A DNA stretch of 33,598 bases, taken from Desulfuromusa sp. (GTDB taxonomy: Bacteria; Desulfobacterota; Desulfuromonadia; Desulfuromonadales; Geopsychrobacteraceae). This document shows positions 15,604 through 25,303 of this stretch, piece after piece. The DNA is taken from contig JAKIUD010000035.1 in the NCBI GenBank assembly GCA_021647765.1, positions 1 to 33,598 of the forward strand, written 5' to 3'. Under the pieces are notes generated by a model. It did not search any database and was not told the origin of the DNA. It saw nothing but the letters and a program-made list of their open reading frames with translations. Positions within the stretch are counted from its first letter, which is position 1; every line of letters starts with the position of its first letter. Position numbers and translations under genes: made by a program.

Positions 15604-15930
15604 TCTTTCATCGATAGAAAAAGGGTTGAAAGCGTGAGAGCTGTTTTAATTGTAGTACATAAAGGAGATGTGGCAAGGGAGTGGGGAACTTTTGCTTCTA
15701 GCCTGAATCAATATGGCATGAAATCAACAGCGACACAGAAGTCCGTTTAGCGCAAGGCCATGCTCGAGAACAAACGGGTATTATGGACGCGGGTATTGGA
15801 ACTGATGTCAGTATAAAGGGGCGATCACAATTGCTGAAATAAATAGCTGTTGGATTAGATAAAATCTCTTGATACCTGTGGGAGAGACATAAAGGTTCAT
15901 ATGCCGCCACCGTATTGCATTATCCAAAAT
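15604..15930. other. Intergenic region with possible gene remnant
   Basis: This 327-base gap separates two minus-strand genes. No complete gene is visible. On the plus strand, 15702-15838 reads as about 46 open codons (PESIWHEINSDTEVRLAQG, then an alanine/glycine-containing stretch ending GRSQLLK) before a TAA. It looks protein-like but has a TAG just before it and no start, so it may be the tail of a decayed gene. I do not recognise the family. Confidence 0.3.
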
Positions 15931-18900
15931 TTAGTATTTCTTCCCTTCGTTCCGTTTTTTGTCCTTTTCTCTTTGTAGCAGTAAACTGAACTGCTCTGCA
16001 GGTACAGGGCGGCTATATAAATGTCCCTGCGCCTCATCACAACCAAGCGTGGCCAGAAAATTCCTTTGATCCGTGGTTTCTATTCCTTCAGCCGTAACCT
16101 GAAGATTTAGACTATGTCCCAAGGCAATGATCGCCCTGATAATCGCTTCATCCTCAGAATTCTCCTGGATATCGCTGACAAAGGATCGATCAATTTTCAA
16201 GCGATTAATAGGCAAACGTTTGAGGTAATTCAATGACGAATGCCCAGTTCCAAAATCATCAACCGATAGCTCGACACCAAGGTCACGGATTCGCTGTAAC
16301 ATAGTAATTGCCTGCTCCGGATGTCGCATGATGAATCCCTCGGTGATCTCCAGCTCTAGAGATCCGCCGGGCAGCCCCGTTTCCTGTAAGATTTTTTGTA
16401 CCATTTCCGGCAATTTTTTTTGCTGAATTTGCCGACCAGATAAATTAACCGCAATTCTACGAATTTTGTAACCCTGTGCTCGCCAACTCACCATTTGTTG
16501 ACAAGCGGTTCGTAAAATCCACTCTCCCATTGGAATAATAAGTCCGGTTTCTTCGCTTAAAGGGATAAAATTATCTGGCTGAACCAATCCCCTCTCTGGG
16601 TGTTGCCAGCGAACCAGAGCTTCACAGGCAACGATTTTTTCTTTTGAAAAAGTAACTTGCGGTTGGTAATAGAGGATCAGTTCCTCCCGTTCCAAAGCCC
16701 GGCGTAGTTGACCTTCCAAAATGACTCGTGCAAAGGCCTCCTTTGTTAATTTGGGAGAATAGATTTGAAAACAATTCTTACTGTTTCCTTTGGCTTTGTA
16801 CATTGCCGTATCGGCATTTTTCAGTAGCTGATCGACAGAATCACCGTCAGCCGGAAAAATTGTAATGCCAATACTGCCACTTAAATAAAACTCGTAATCA
16901 TCCACGCTAAAAGGCTGTTTTAATTGTTCCAGCAATTGCTCTGCTCGAATGGTTACATCATGAATTGAACGGACTTGATCCATAACGACAACAAATTCGT
17001 CCCCACCAAGGTGAGCCACTGTATCGACATTCCGGCTGTGCTCTTTTAACCTTTCAGCAACTTCCCGAAGAACTTCATCGCCCGCTGCATGTCCAAGACT
17101 GTCATTGACATGTTTAAAATTATCTAAATCAATAAATAAGACCGCACCCTGATTTCCCCCCCTGATAGCTTGCTGAATAGAGTGATTAAGACGTGCGTGA
17201 AGCAACAGTCGGTTGGGAAGTTCTGTCAAGGGGTGGTGATGAGCCTGATGGTCAAGTTTCTGGATTACTTTGTTGATTGCGGAGATATCCGAAAATACGC
17301 CTACATAATGGGTGTTTTTATCCATATCATCACGGATTGAATTGATCGTCAGCCATTCTGGATAAGTTTCCCCGTTTTTTCGCTTATTCCAGATTTCCCC
17401 CTGCCATTGTCCAGATTCCTTCAGGGATTGCCACATCTGCTGATAATAAGCTTGATCATGGCGATCCGACTTTAATATCCTTGGGTTTCTCCCCAGAACC
17501 TCATCATAAGAGTATCCGGTGATACGACAAAAAGCAGGATTGACGGCCTGGATGGTTCCCCCTCTGTTGGTAATAATGATCCCTTCAGCGGCGCTTTCAA
17601 AAACCTTGGCTGATAGCCGTAGTTCTTTTTCCTGCTCTGTCTGGTTGGTGATATCTCGAGCTCTGATAACCGCACCACTGATCTGTCCACTGTTCTCCAG
17701 GTAGGGTGTTAATGAAATGTCCATATGCCGAAGTCCAACACCCGGATATTCCAACCAACATTTGTAGCTTAGAGGGATTCCAGAAAGACAATCACTCATT
17801 TTCTTCTCTACAACTTTTTCATAACGATCTTTATCAATGATATCAACGACACTCTTACCAATGATATCTTTTTCTTCCAGCCCGTAGTAAGTCAAATATA
17901 CGTTATTCGCAGACAGGTAGATGCGATCCGTATCGATAAAAGCGATCAGATCAGTATTGGTGGTAATAACCTTTTCATAACGTCGCAAAAGCATTTCAGC
18001 ATGATGGCGTTTAATTATCAGAGCAAAAAAATCTGCCAGGTGCTTGATTGTTTCCTGATCCTCTTTTGTGTATTCACGTCCTGCATTGGTCAGGATGATT
18101 TGCCCGAACCGTTTGCCATCGATCATGACGGGAACGGTCATAACCTGTTGCAAGGGGATATGCCCAGAAAATAAACCTTGTATTACTTCTCTCTCGGGCA
18201 GAGAGTCAGAAGTATTGCCTTTAAATTCTCCAGAACCCTTGCGGTGTAGTGCCGAAAAAAGAACTTCGCTATTTTCGAGGGAAGTCAAGGAGGCAGGTGT
18301 TATAGAGAGTGTGTTCTGTTGTTGGAAGTTTTCATCTGTATGGACAATCAGACCACCGGTTTTTGCATCAATCTCTCCGATAAAGCCCAGCGAACTGCCA
18401 GTGAGGATTTTGGCCTGGCGAAGAACCTGTTGGCCAATATCCACCAAGATCTGCTCTTTCGTAAGTGAAGGGTGGTAAAGATCAGAGATTGCTGTACGCA
18501 ACTTGAGATCTTTTTCAATCAGCTTTTGTTGTTTGATCTGTTCGGTGATGTCATGTACCACAGTGATGATCCCCTGCATTTGACCGTTTTCTAAAATCGG
18601 GGTACTGAGAGCACTGACCGGGAAGGGATGCCCTTGTCGATGCTTGAAATCTATCTGACAACGGGTACCTTCTGGTGCGGGATCACACTTGAATGGGCAT
18701 CTTTTTCCGGGGAGATTCAGGTGGAAAATATCATGGGCATTCTGATGTAACAGCTCCCCGGCAGGATAACCAAGCATCTTTTCCATCGCCGGATTGATAT
18801 AGGTGATATCCCCTCTGACATCGACAGCGTAAACCCCTTCACCCATCGATGAACTAATTGTTTGCAGGAGCTTCTGATCTTTCCTTTTTTCCCCCAGCAT

Positions 18901-19866
18901 TGATTGTAGAAAGCCGCAATACAGAACAACCAAGCACAGGATGAGCCCTGTCATCAGGTACATAATCCAGAAGTGGTCAGCTAGTCTTTGAATTTGTGAC
19001 TCTGGGGTGATACCAACTAAATATCCGCCATTTTCACCTCCAATACTTATAACCGGATGAAACACAACCGAGAAGAATTTATTATTCCAGCTAATGAATT
19101 GGGAGAATGCTACCCCCTGAGACATTTTGATTTCTACCTGATCGTTGCTTTTTAAAACTTTGAGCAAACTTTGTATTTCTGTCGTTATTTCTTTGTTTCG
19201 TTCCGGCTCATTAAGTAATTTTTCAAAAAGTCCCGGTTTCTTTGGAAAGAAAACAAACTCCGTTTTGCTGGAGGTTTCAAGCTGTTGAAGCTTACGGTGA
19301 ATAGTACGATAGGGGGTACTGACTTCAACCGAACCAATATGCTCACCATGGTATATAAGGGGGTAGACATGCCGATAACCATCGAGAACCCGGCCACGTT
19401 CATAGCCATGGACAGCACGGAGAGACTTATTAACCAATGCAATCGAGGGACGTGACTCGGTCAAGTCATTATTGATTTTTTGTAGCCTGTGAAAGCACAG
19501 CATGGAGCGGTTATCTGGAAACCAAAAATGAAAATGGAGGATCTCGGCAACATCTTTCTTGTTGCGCTGATAAATTTCAAGCAGGGATCTGTACAGCAGA
19601 TCTCTTTGAATACGTTGCTCTTTCCCTTCGCTGTGAACGATCTTCTGGACTAAAGAAAGAATCCCATCCCGCTTCAAAACCTCATTAAAAAAGGTATCGG
19701 CCAAGATTCGATTTGATTGTAATGCGCTGGAATAAGTTGTCTGTTGGATTATTGTCCGCTGATCAAGGGTGTCTGCTTTGAAATGTTTATAGGTTGTTTG
19801 AAAGGCATAACCGATCACAAACATGGCAAAGATATAAAACAGCAGGAGTCTGCCCCAAACCTTCAC
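15931..19866 (-). CDS. Membrane sensor with Cache, PAS, GAF, GGDEF and EAL domains
   Basis: The 1311-residue protein should both make and break cyclic di-GMP. An N-terminal helix (about 7-24) and a second one (about 297-318) bracket a periplasmic Cache-like sensor with FHFWFPDNRSMLCFHRLQ and GHIGSVEVSTPY-type motifs. Inside the cell follow PAS (about 335-440), GAF (about 450-615), PAS (about 625-740), PAS (about 745-860), GGDEF with the intact motif at 954-958 and an RNVD inhibitory site just before it, and EAL with EALVRW at 1082-1087. Both catalytic motifs are intact, so either activity is possible. The start is a GTG overlapping the stop of a 58-codon ORF (GTGA) with GGAG upstream, so translation is probably coupled. 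A basic tail (DKKRNEGKK) ends it. Confidence 0.9.
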   Translation of the reverse strand: MKVWGRLLLFYIFAMFVIGYAFQTTYKHFKADTLDQRTIIQQTTYSSALQSNRILADTFFNEVLKRDGILSLVQKIVHSEGKEQRIQRDLLYRSLLEIYQRNKKDVAEILHFHFWFPDNRSMLCFHRLQKINNDLTESRPSIALVNKSLRAVHGYERGRVLDGYRHVYPLIYHGEHIGSVEVSTPYRTIHRKLQQLETSSKTEFVFFPKKPGLFEKLLNEPERNKEITTEIQSLLKVLKSNDQVEIKMSQGVAFSQFISWNNKFFSVVFHPVISIGGENGGYLVGITPESQIQRLADHFWIMYLMTGLILCLVVLYCGFLQSMLGEKRKDQKLLQTISSSMGEGVYAVDVRGDITYINPAMEKMLGYPAGELLHQNAHDIFHLNLPGKRCPFKCDPAPEGTRCQIDFKHRQGHPFPVSALSTPILENGQMQGIITVVHDITEQIKQQKLIEKDLKLRTAISDLYHPSLTKEQILVDIGQQVLRQAKILTGSSLGFIGEIDAKTGGLIVHTDENFQQQNTLSITPASLTSLENSEVLFSALHRKGSGEFKGNTSDSLPEREVIQGLFSGHIPLQQVMTVPVMIDGKRFGQIILTNAGREYTKEDQETIKHLADFFALIIKRHHAEMLLRRYEKVITTNTDLIAFIDTDRIYLSANNVYLTYYGLEEKDIIGKSVVDIIDKDRYEKVVEKKMSDCLSGIPLSYKCWLEYPGVGLRHMDISLTPYLENSGQISGAVIRARDITNQTEQEKELRLSAKVFESAAEGIIITNRGGTIQAVNPAFCRITGYSYDEVLGRNPRILKSDRHDQAYYQQMWQSLKESGQWQGEIWNKRKNGETYPEWLTINSIRDDMDKNTHYVGVFSDISAINKVIQKLDHQAHHHPLTELPNRLLLHARLNHSIQQAIRGGNQGAVLFIDLDNFKHVNDSLGHAAGDEVLREVAERLKEHSRNVDTVAHLGGDEFVVVMDQVRSIHDVTIRAEQLLEQLKQPFSVDDYEFYLSGSIGITIFPADGDSVDQLLKNADTAMYKAKGNSKNCFQIYSPKLTKEAFARVILEGQLRRALEREELILYYQPQVTFSKEKIVACEALVRWQHPERGLVQPDNFIPLSEETGLIIPMGEWILRTACQQMVSWRAQGYKIRRIAVNLSGRQIQQKKLPEMVQKILQETGLPGGSLELEITEGFIMRHPEQAITMLQRIRDLGVELSVDDFGTGHSSLNYLKRLPINRLKIDRSFVSDIQENSEDEAIIRAIIALGHSLNLQVTAEGIETTDQRNFLATLGCDEAQGHLYSRPVPAEQFSLLLQREKDKKRNEGKKY

Positions 19867-20039
19867 TTGAAGACTCCATCGGTATCCGTCTTCTTGATCA
19901 AGTCAGTAATCATTCCAAAAGCATCGACTGTGACTGGGATTATTCCCTCTTTGATCAAAATCCCCCGGTTTTTAGTTGATTCGGCATCCTGCCAGGGGTG
20001 GGTGAAGAGAAATAACCGGTAGATGTATCTGTTCCGCAT
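19863..20039 (-). CDS. Short ORF coupled to the GGDEF-EAL gene, unknown
   Basis: This 58-codon ORF opens MRNRYIYRLFLFTHPWQDAE and ends with TDTDGVFK. AGGAAC eight bases before the ATG is an acceptable ribosome site, and its TGA overlaps the GTG of the large sensor. The sequence reads as protein-like and could be the C-terminal scrap of a larger gene, for instance a periplasmic binding protein, with the upstream frame ended by a TGA two codons before the ATG. I do not recognise a family. It could be a true small protein, a leader peptide tuning the sensor, or a relic. Confidence 0.45.
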   Translation of the reverse strand: MRNRYIYRLFLFTHPWQDAESTKNRGILIKEGIIPVTVDAFGMITDLIKKTDTDGVFK

Positions 20040-20504
20040 AAATCAGTTCCTATCGAGCTCCCTTTTTTGTCGGCTGCTACAGAATACGTCTGCAGTTAAC
20101 CATCTGAATTGATAGAGATCTTTTTCGACTTAAGGCTTTAGCTTCCCCCTATAAGAAAGGTAGTACTTATCAGAGCACATACTATGGTTAGTGTCAACTA
20201 ATAGTTAAAGAGTGGTTGCCCATGAGGGGGGGCAATCTCCAGCACAATTGATAGTCGGGGAGTTACGCCGCAATACTGATTTATGGGGGAGTTCGTCAAG
20301 TAATTACAAGAGGATGTGGTACGTTTGAACTAAATAATTGGTGTGAGTCAATTTTAATGTTTAGTTTTTGTTAATTATGTGGTATAGACAGGTAGTCTTT
20401 TTCATATGAGGGACAGGGCTGCTGTTTTTTATTGCTGTAGCATAAATCCTTTTAACCCGATCCAATTAATTGAAAATTGGGCTTTTGGGGGAGTGAGATT
20501 CTTT
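20040..20504. other. Intergenic region between divergent cyclic-di-GMP genes
   Basis: About 465 bases separate the minus-strand sensor group from the plus-strand cyclase. It should hold divergent promoters. A TATAGA at 20383-20388 could be a -10 element for the plus gene, but no good -35 element lies at the right distance. I see no RNA gene, repeat or palindrome of note. Confidence 0.35.
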
Positions 20505-22418
20505 ATGCCAGATAGGATTAAACGCGGAGCTTTTCAACGAGCTATCCGCCTGATGACATTTGTGGATCTTCCCATTCGGCGCAAGTTTGTTTTTTTTGCT
20601 ATTGGTGTGTTGTTCTGGTTTGTGGTGTTGGCCAGTGTGTCTTTTTATGTTTTGCTGGATGTAAATATTAAAACATCACAGGTGGTTAATAGTTTGCTGC
20701 CCGATGAGCGGTTCGCTCAGGATACACTGCGGAAGGCCAATGAGATCGATCGTCTGGTTGACGATCTGCTTCAGGCTGGAACAGAACAGATGGTGTCATT
20801 GAAATTAGAACTGCTGAAAACCAGTTTAGTTTCAATTCGCCAGGCAATCGAACAGTTGGATACTCCAGAGGTTCAGTCCCCTATCCGCATGCTCTGGGAT
20901 CGATTGGCTGAAAATAGCTGGTTGGATAAACAGGGAAATAAAACCTATTTGCAGTTGGTTAAAAAATCAACAGCTGCGCAGTTGCAATTACTTAATGAAA
21001 TATCCTACCTCAAAGTGGATCAGATCAAGAATGGGCAGGATAATCGTTCCGAACTTGAGGGTCAGAGTGGTCGTTTTGGAGCCTTAAAAGAGGAGCTGGT
21101 TAGTGCTTCTGTGGGATTTTTAGAGTCAATTTCTCATCAAACCAAGCGCTATTCAGCCAGTATCGGCACCATGACCAGTTATTCCTTCTGGATTATGCTG
21201 ACTGTTTTGCTCCTGGCTTGTGGGTTGTTGGCTGTTTTTACCTTCTGGATCTCAGATTCCATTGTCTTGCCAGTCTCTTCGATGATCGTAAAAATTCACA
21301 CTCTGGCAACCGGACATGTCGATCTGACTGACAAGATTGAAATTCGTTCAAATGACGAGATTGGTGAAATGTCTCGTGAGTTCAATGATTTGATGGATAC
21401 CGTCCATGGGATGACGGTGTTTAAAAACGTCATTGAGGAGGATGCGACTTTAGAAGATGTTTATTCGCGTTTGGGCGAAGCTTTTTGTGTCAATGTCGGG
21501 ATTGATAATTACCGTATTTATGAAGTATCTAGCGATGGGATAGGACTGAAGGCGGTCTTCCCCTTTGCACTGTCTGATAAGGAACTGTCTTGCCATCCCG
21601 ATATCCTGGCCAGTTGCGAACTCTGTCGCGCAGTAAAAACGGGGCATACAATCTCTTCTCTAGCTTATGATCGTGTCTGTAAACAATTTTTGTTTGATCA
21701 GAATCAAGTTCATATTTGTATTCCAATGATTGTCGGCGGGCACGCCGGAGGGGTGGTGCAGTTTGTTTTTGATAAGGAAGGGGAGTATGCGTTGAGCCGT
21801 CCCGAAATAGAGCAACGGGTGGCAAAAGCTGAAGCCTATATCAAACAATCATTATCTGTTATCGAAGCCAAGCGCTTGATGAATACACTGCGAGAATCAT
21901 CCTTGCGGGATCCCATGACGGGTTTGTTTAATCGGCGATTTTTGCAGGATCAGTCCAGCCACTTGATTGCGGGTTCCTTGCGACGTAAGAAAAATATTGG
22001 TTTGCTGATGTGTGATCTCGATTTCTTTAAGCAAGTCAATGATAAGTATGGTCATGATGTTGGCGATATTGTGTTGAAAGAAAGTGCAGCCATTATTGCT
22101 AAAAGCGTCCGTGAATCGGATGTTGTGATTCGCTTTGGCGGGGAGGAGTTTCTGGTTATTCTGACAGATGTTGAAGCTGGGGATGCTTTGGCTGTTGCCG
22201 AAAAAATTCGCGCCAAAATTGAAGAAAAAACATTTGTCATCGGAACTGAGAAATTTTCGAAGACAATCAGTATTGGTATCAGTGAGTTTCCACAAGATTC
22301 TGACGGCTTCTGGCAAGCTATTAAGTTTGCCGATGTCGCTCTGTATCAGGCAAAGGAGATGGGGCGCAACAAGTCGTTACGCTTTGAAGAATCAATGTGG
22401 ACTGCCGAAGACTTTTAG
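20505..22418 (+). CDS. Membrane HAMP-GGDEF diguanylate cyclase
   Basis: The 637-residue protein has two membrane helices (about 26-50 and 225-250) enclosing a mostly helical periplasmic part (about 55-220), like four-helix-bundle sensors. A HAMP domain (about 252-305; LPVSSMIVKIHTLATGHVDL) is followed by a GAF-like segment with several cysteines (SCHPDILASCELCRAVKTGH, about 385-410) and a GGDEF domain: RDPMTGLFNRRFL, inhibitory site RESD at 536-539 and active motif GGEEF at 545-549. It should synthesise cyclic di-GMP and be product-inhibited. I chose the ATG at 20505, right before the basic MPDRIKRG stretch; an in-frame ATG at 20406 would add 33 non-conserved residues. Ribosome sites are weak at both. 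Confidence 0.88.
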   Translation: MPDRIKRGAFQRAIRLMTFVDLPIRRKFVFFAIGVLFWFVVLASVSFYVLLDVNIKTSQVVNSLLPDERFAQDTLRKANEIDRLVDDLLQAGTEQMVSLKLELLKTSLVSIRQAIEQLDTPEVQSPIRMLWDRLAENSWLDKQGNKTYLQLVKKSTAAQLQLLNEISYLKVDQIKNGQDNRSELEGQSGRFGALKEELVSASVGFLESISHQTKRYSASIGTMTSYSFWIMLTVLLLACGLLAVFTFWISDSIVLPVSSMIVKIHTLATGHVDLTDKIEIRSNDEIGEMSREFNDLMDTVHGMTVFKNVIEEDATLEDVYSRLGEAFCVNVGIDNYRIYEVSSDGIGLKAVFPFALSDKELSCHPDILASCELCRAVKTGHTISSLAYDRVCKQFLFDQNQVHICIPMIVGGHAGGVVQFVFDKEGEYALSRPEIEQRVAKAEAYIKQSLSVIEAKRLMNTLRESSLRDPMTGLFNRRFLQDQSSHLIAGSLRRKKNIGLLMCDLDFFKQVNDKYGHDVGDIVLKESAAIIAKSVRESDVVIRFGGEEFLVILTDVEAGDALAVAEKIRAKIEEKTFVIGTEKFSKTISIGISEFPQDSDGFWQAIKFADVALYQAKEMGRNKSLRFEESMWTAEDF

Positions 22419-22685
22419 TGTAGAGATAAAAATAAACCTAGGAGCCTGTCCGAGAAGGAGTGCCGCAGCAGCTAGCGGCTGTTTAACTCAAATACCACCA
22501 CAACATACCGTTTAACGGCGACGTCTAAAAAACAGAATTTTACTTTTGAAACCAGATTCATGAGCGAACTGGTACATCTTAGAAAAGTAGTTACAGCGGA
22601 TATTTCTATATTTATGTGCAGTCGTTGTGACTCGATCTAACAGTTGCCGGTTGTGACAGAGGATGTATTGGTTCTTTCTCCATGC
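22419..22685. other. Convergent intergenic region
   Basis: The gap lies between the 3' ends of two convergent genes. It contains GGAGCCTGTCCGAGAAGG at 22440-22457, which resembles the ends of a common repeat or insertion sequence, followed by a weak GCCGC/GCGGC stem and TGTTT that might end the cyclase transcript. No gene is visible. Confidence 0.3.
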
Positions 22686-22901
22686 TCATTTGAGTTGGAT
22701 GCAGATTTTCTCGTTGTTAAACTCAATCGTATCGCCAGCAACAATTTTTTTGCGTTTTTGGGTTTCTATCACGTCATTCACTAAGACCTGACCTGCTGCG
22801 ATAAACGTCTTCGCTTCACCACCACTTGCAGCCATCCCTTCAATCTTAAGAAGTTTGTAGAGCTCAATAAACTCACGTTCGTTCAGATGAAACTTTTTCA
22901 T
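22686..22901 (-). CDS. S4-domain RNA-binding protein (YbcJ-like)
   Basis: This 71-residue protein is a single S4 RNA-binding domain: FIELYKLLKIEGMAASGGEAKTF with the Gly-Gly-Glu-Ala signature, then GQVLVNDVIETQKRKKI and AGDTIEF. This layout fits the YbcJ/RlbA group, small proteins linked to ribosome assembly. The ATG at 22901 overlaps the stop of the upstream methyltransferase-fold gene (TGATG), and GAGGAA sits nine bases upstream, so translation is coupled. An alternative TTG one codon earlier is not needed. Confidence 0.88.
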   Translation of the reverse strand: MKKFHLNEREFIELYKLLKIEGMAASGGEAKTFIAAGQVLVNDVIETQKRKKIVAGDTIEFNNEKICIQLK

Positions 22902-23614
22902 CAACTGTTCCTCTTGGGTTGGGATTTGTGGTTTTTCAGTTTGTTATGGGTCTTTGTCGCAACCCAGACGGCATGGCGATAACCCCCTTTTCCGGGTCTT
23001 TCACAGTGTACCGTAAAACCGCCAGAAGCAAGACGGTTTTCAAAGCTACGATCAGGATTTTCACCCCACACAGCAAAGGTTCCACCGAGCCTGAGGGTGG
23101 CATGAGTATTTGCGATAGCACGGCTACCATAAATCGGATCATTCTGCTGATCGGTCTGCGGACCAGGTCCACGGTAGAGATCAAGAATGATTGCATCAAA
23201 ACTTTCGCGCGGTGATTTTTTGATCAGCTTTGCAACATCAGAGATCTTGACTATTACACGTGAGTCTCTGGCTGCTCCATTGGTTAACCCTGCGAGAGGG
23301 TTGAGACACCATTCGTGAATTTTAGGGTTGAGTTCAGCAACAATAACCTGGGCAGTATTGGGAAGTGAATCCAGAACCGCACGCAGAGTGATTCCCATTC
23401 CCAACCCGCCGACCAAAATCCGAGGGTTTGGATGTTTCTTCAGGTTGAGACAGCCAAGTTCTCCTAGGGCTATTTCGGAGCGCTGGGCTTTACTGTTCAT
23501 CAGGATCTGAGAACCGAGAGTGATGAGAAAGTCTTTTTTACCACGCTGACGCAGTTCGAGAACCCCTTCATCTTTCGTTGTAAATTGATCGAGTACTTTC
23601 CAGGGCAGAGCCAT
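22901..23614 (-). CDS. Spermidine-synthase-like methyltransferase-fold protein
   Basis: The 237-residue protein has a Rossmann methyltransferase fold of the spermidine synthase superfamily. The cofactor loop is ILVGGLGMGITLRAVL (about 66-81), the acidic residue is in VIVAELNPKI, and SFDAIILDLYRGPGP (about 137-151) carries the active-site Asp. It lacks the usual N-terminal beta domain and is shorter than true SpeE enzymes, so aminopropyl transfer should not be assumed. It reads like the COG0421 group of unknown substrate. AAGGAAAAG precedes the ATG. It overlaps the S4 gene and follows the ABC-F gene by 20 bases; the three may form one unit. Confidence 0.82.
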   Translation of the reverse strand: MALPWKVLDQFTTKDEGVLELRQRGKKDFLITLGSQILMNSKAQRSEIALGELGCLNLKKHPNPRILVGGLGMGITLRAVLDSLPNTAQVIVAELNPKIHEWCLNPLAGLTNGAARDSRVIVKISDVAKLIKKSPRESFDAIILDLYRGPGPQTDQQNDPIYGSRAIANTHATLRLGGTFAVWGENPDRSFENRLASGGFTVHCERPGKGGYRHAVWVATKTHNKLKNHKSQPKRNS

Positions 23615-23634
23615 TATCTTTTCCTTAAACCAGC

Positions 23635-25269
23635 CTACAAGCCTAAATTGGCTCCAGCAGGAGATAACTTTTCACGCAGGGTATTGATTTCTGGACTGTC
23701 CAGATACTCATCAAAACTCATAACCCGATCAATGACTCCACCATGAGTTAACTCTATGATTCGATTGGCGAGTGTAGAGACAAATTTATGGTCATGAGAG
23801 GTAAACAGGATCACTTCAGAAAATTGCAGCAATGCGTTGTTGAGAGCAGTGATCGATTCAAGATCAAGGTGGTTGGTGGGTTCGTCGAATAACAGCACAT
23901 TGGCATTGGTCAGCATCATCCGTGACAGCATACAGCGCACTTTCTCTCCACCGCTGAGCACATTGGTCATTTTGGTTGCTTCGTCACCAGAGAAGAGCAT
24001 GCGACCGAGAAAACCACGGGCAAAACTCTCCCCTTCGTGGGGTGGATATTGGCACAGCCAGTCGATAAGACTCAGATTGTTGGCGAAATAGGTACTATTT
24101 TCCTTGGGGAAATATGAGTGGGTGATGGTCACACCCCAACGGAAGCTGCCGCTATCGGCTTTTAGTTCCCCCGCAAGAATCTGCATCAGAGTCGTTTTGG
24201 CAACACTGTTCCCCCCGACCAAGGCAATCTTGTCCCCTTTGTTGACGACCAGATCCAGATTGTTTAATACTTTGAAGCCATCGATAGTTTTGCTCAACCC
24301 TTTCACTTCAAGGATGATGTCACCACAGGGGCGCTCAGGCTTGAATAGTACAAACGGATACTTGCGTGATGAGGTTGGCAGCTCTTCAATATCCAGTTTA
24401 TCAAGTAACTTTTTACGCGAGGTCGCTTGTTTCGCTTTAGAGGCATTGGAGCTGAACCGGGCAATAAAGTCTTTGAGTTCGTTGGCTTTATCGCTGGCTT
24501 TTTTATTGGCATCCTGCTTTTGCTTGAGAACCAGTTGGCTGGCTTCATACCAGAAATCGTAGTTGCCAACATAGGTACGGATGGTACCGAAATCGATATC
24601 GGCAATATGGGTGCAGACCTGATTGAGAAAATGGCGGTCGTGGGAAACGACAATCACGGTATTCTGAAATCGTCCCAGAAATTCTTCCAGCCATTGGATC
24701 GATTTGAGATCAAGGTGGTTGGTTGGCTCATCAAGCAGGAGGATGTCAGGGTTGCCAAAGAGTGCTTGTGCCAGTAATACTCGAACTTTATCTCCACCTT
24801 CCAGATCTTTCATCTTCTTTTGCCGCAACTCTTCAGGAATTCCTAACCCGTTCAATAAGACTGCCGCTTCTGATTCAGCTTCATAGCCGTTCATTTCGGC
24901 AAATTCAGTTTCCAGTTCACCGGAACGAACACCATCTGCTTCGGTAAAGTCTTCTTTGGCATAGATTGCTTCACGTTCGGCCATCACGCTGTAGAGCCGT
25001 TTGTGACCCATAATGACCGTATTGAGCACCGTCTCATCATCAAAGGCGAACTGATCCTGGCTCAGCACAGCCAATCGCAGCCCTTTACCGATGGAGACCT
25101 CTCCTTTATCGGGTTCGGAATTCCCAGCCAGTATTTTAAGAAAAGTCGATTTTCCCGCTCCGTTGGCGCCAATAAGGCCGTAGCAGTTACCGGGGGTGAA
25201 CTTGATGTTGACGTTTTTAAAAATTGTTCGTTTGCCATAGGCCAGACAGATATTTGATGCACTGATCAT
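23635..25269 (-). CDS. ybiT: ABC-F family ATPase, YbiT-type
   Basis: The 544-residue protein has two ABC ATPase domains and no membrane part, and aligns by eye with E. coli YbiT along its length (MISASNICLAYGKR, GNCYGLIGANGAGKST, QDQFAFDDETVLNTVIMGHK). ABC-F proteins bind the ribosomal E site and help stalled or non-productive ribosomes. The first Walker A is normal. The second reads GGNSVAKTT (352-360), with Gly-to-Ser and Gly-to-Ala changes next to the catalytic Lys358. The first signature is LEGGD instead of LSGGQ; the second (LSGGEK) is intact. In an ABC dimer these two altered motifs belong to the same composite site. Walker B and linker elements are present. I start at the inner ATG by homology; the upstream 16 codons overlap a leader terminator. 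Confidence 0.93.
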   Translation of the reverse strand: MISASNICLAYGKRTIFKNVNIKFTPGNCYGLIGANGAGKSTFLKILAGNSEPDKGEVSIGKGLRLAVLSQDQFAFDDETVLNTVIMGHKRLYSVMAEREAIYAKEDFTEADGVRSGELETEFAEMNGYEAESEAAVLLNGLGIPEELRQKKMKDLEGGDKVRVLLAQALFGNPDILLLDEPTNHLDLKSIQWLEEFLGRFQNTVIVVSHDRHFLNQVCTHIADIDFGTIRTYVGNYDFWYEASQLVLKQKQDANKKASDKANELKDFIARFSSNASKAKQATSRKKLLDKLDIEELPTSSRKYPFVLFKPERPCGDIILEVKGLSKTIDGFKVLNNLDLVVNKGDKIALVGGNSVAKTTLMQILAGELKADSGSFRWGVTITHSYFPKENSTYFANNLSLIDWLCQYPPHEGESFARGFLGRMLFSGDEATKMTNVLSGGEKVRCMLSRMMLTNANVLLFDEPTNHLDLESITALNNALLQFSEVILFTSHDHKFVSTLANRIIELTHGGVIDRVMSFDEYLDSPEINTLREKLSPAGANLGL

Positions 25270-25303
25270 GGGTGAGTTTTTTCCTGATATGAATATTGTT
25301 GAA

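Noticed and set aside
15238..15750. 170-codon plus-strand ORF opposite the kinase fusion gene
   Set aside because: Most of it is the antisense of a well-supported coding frame; no family resemblance.
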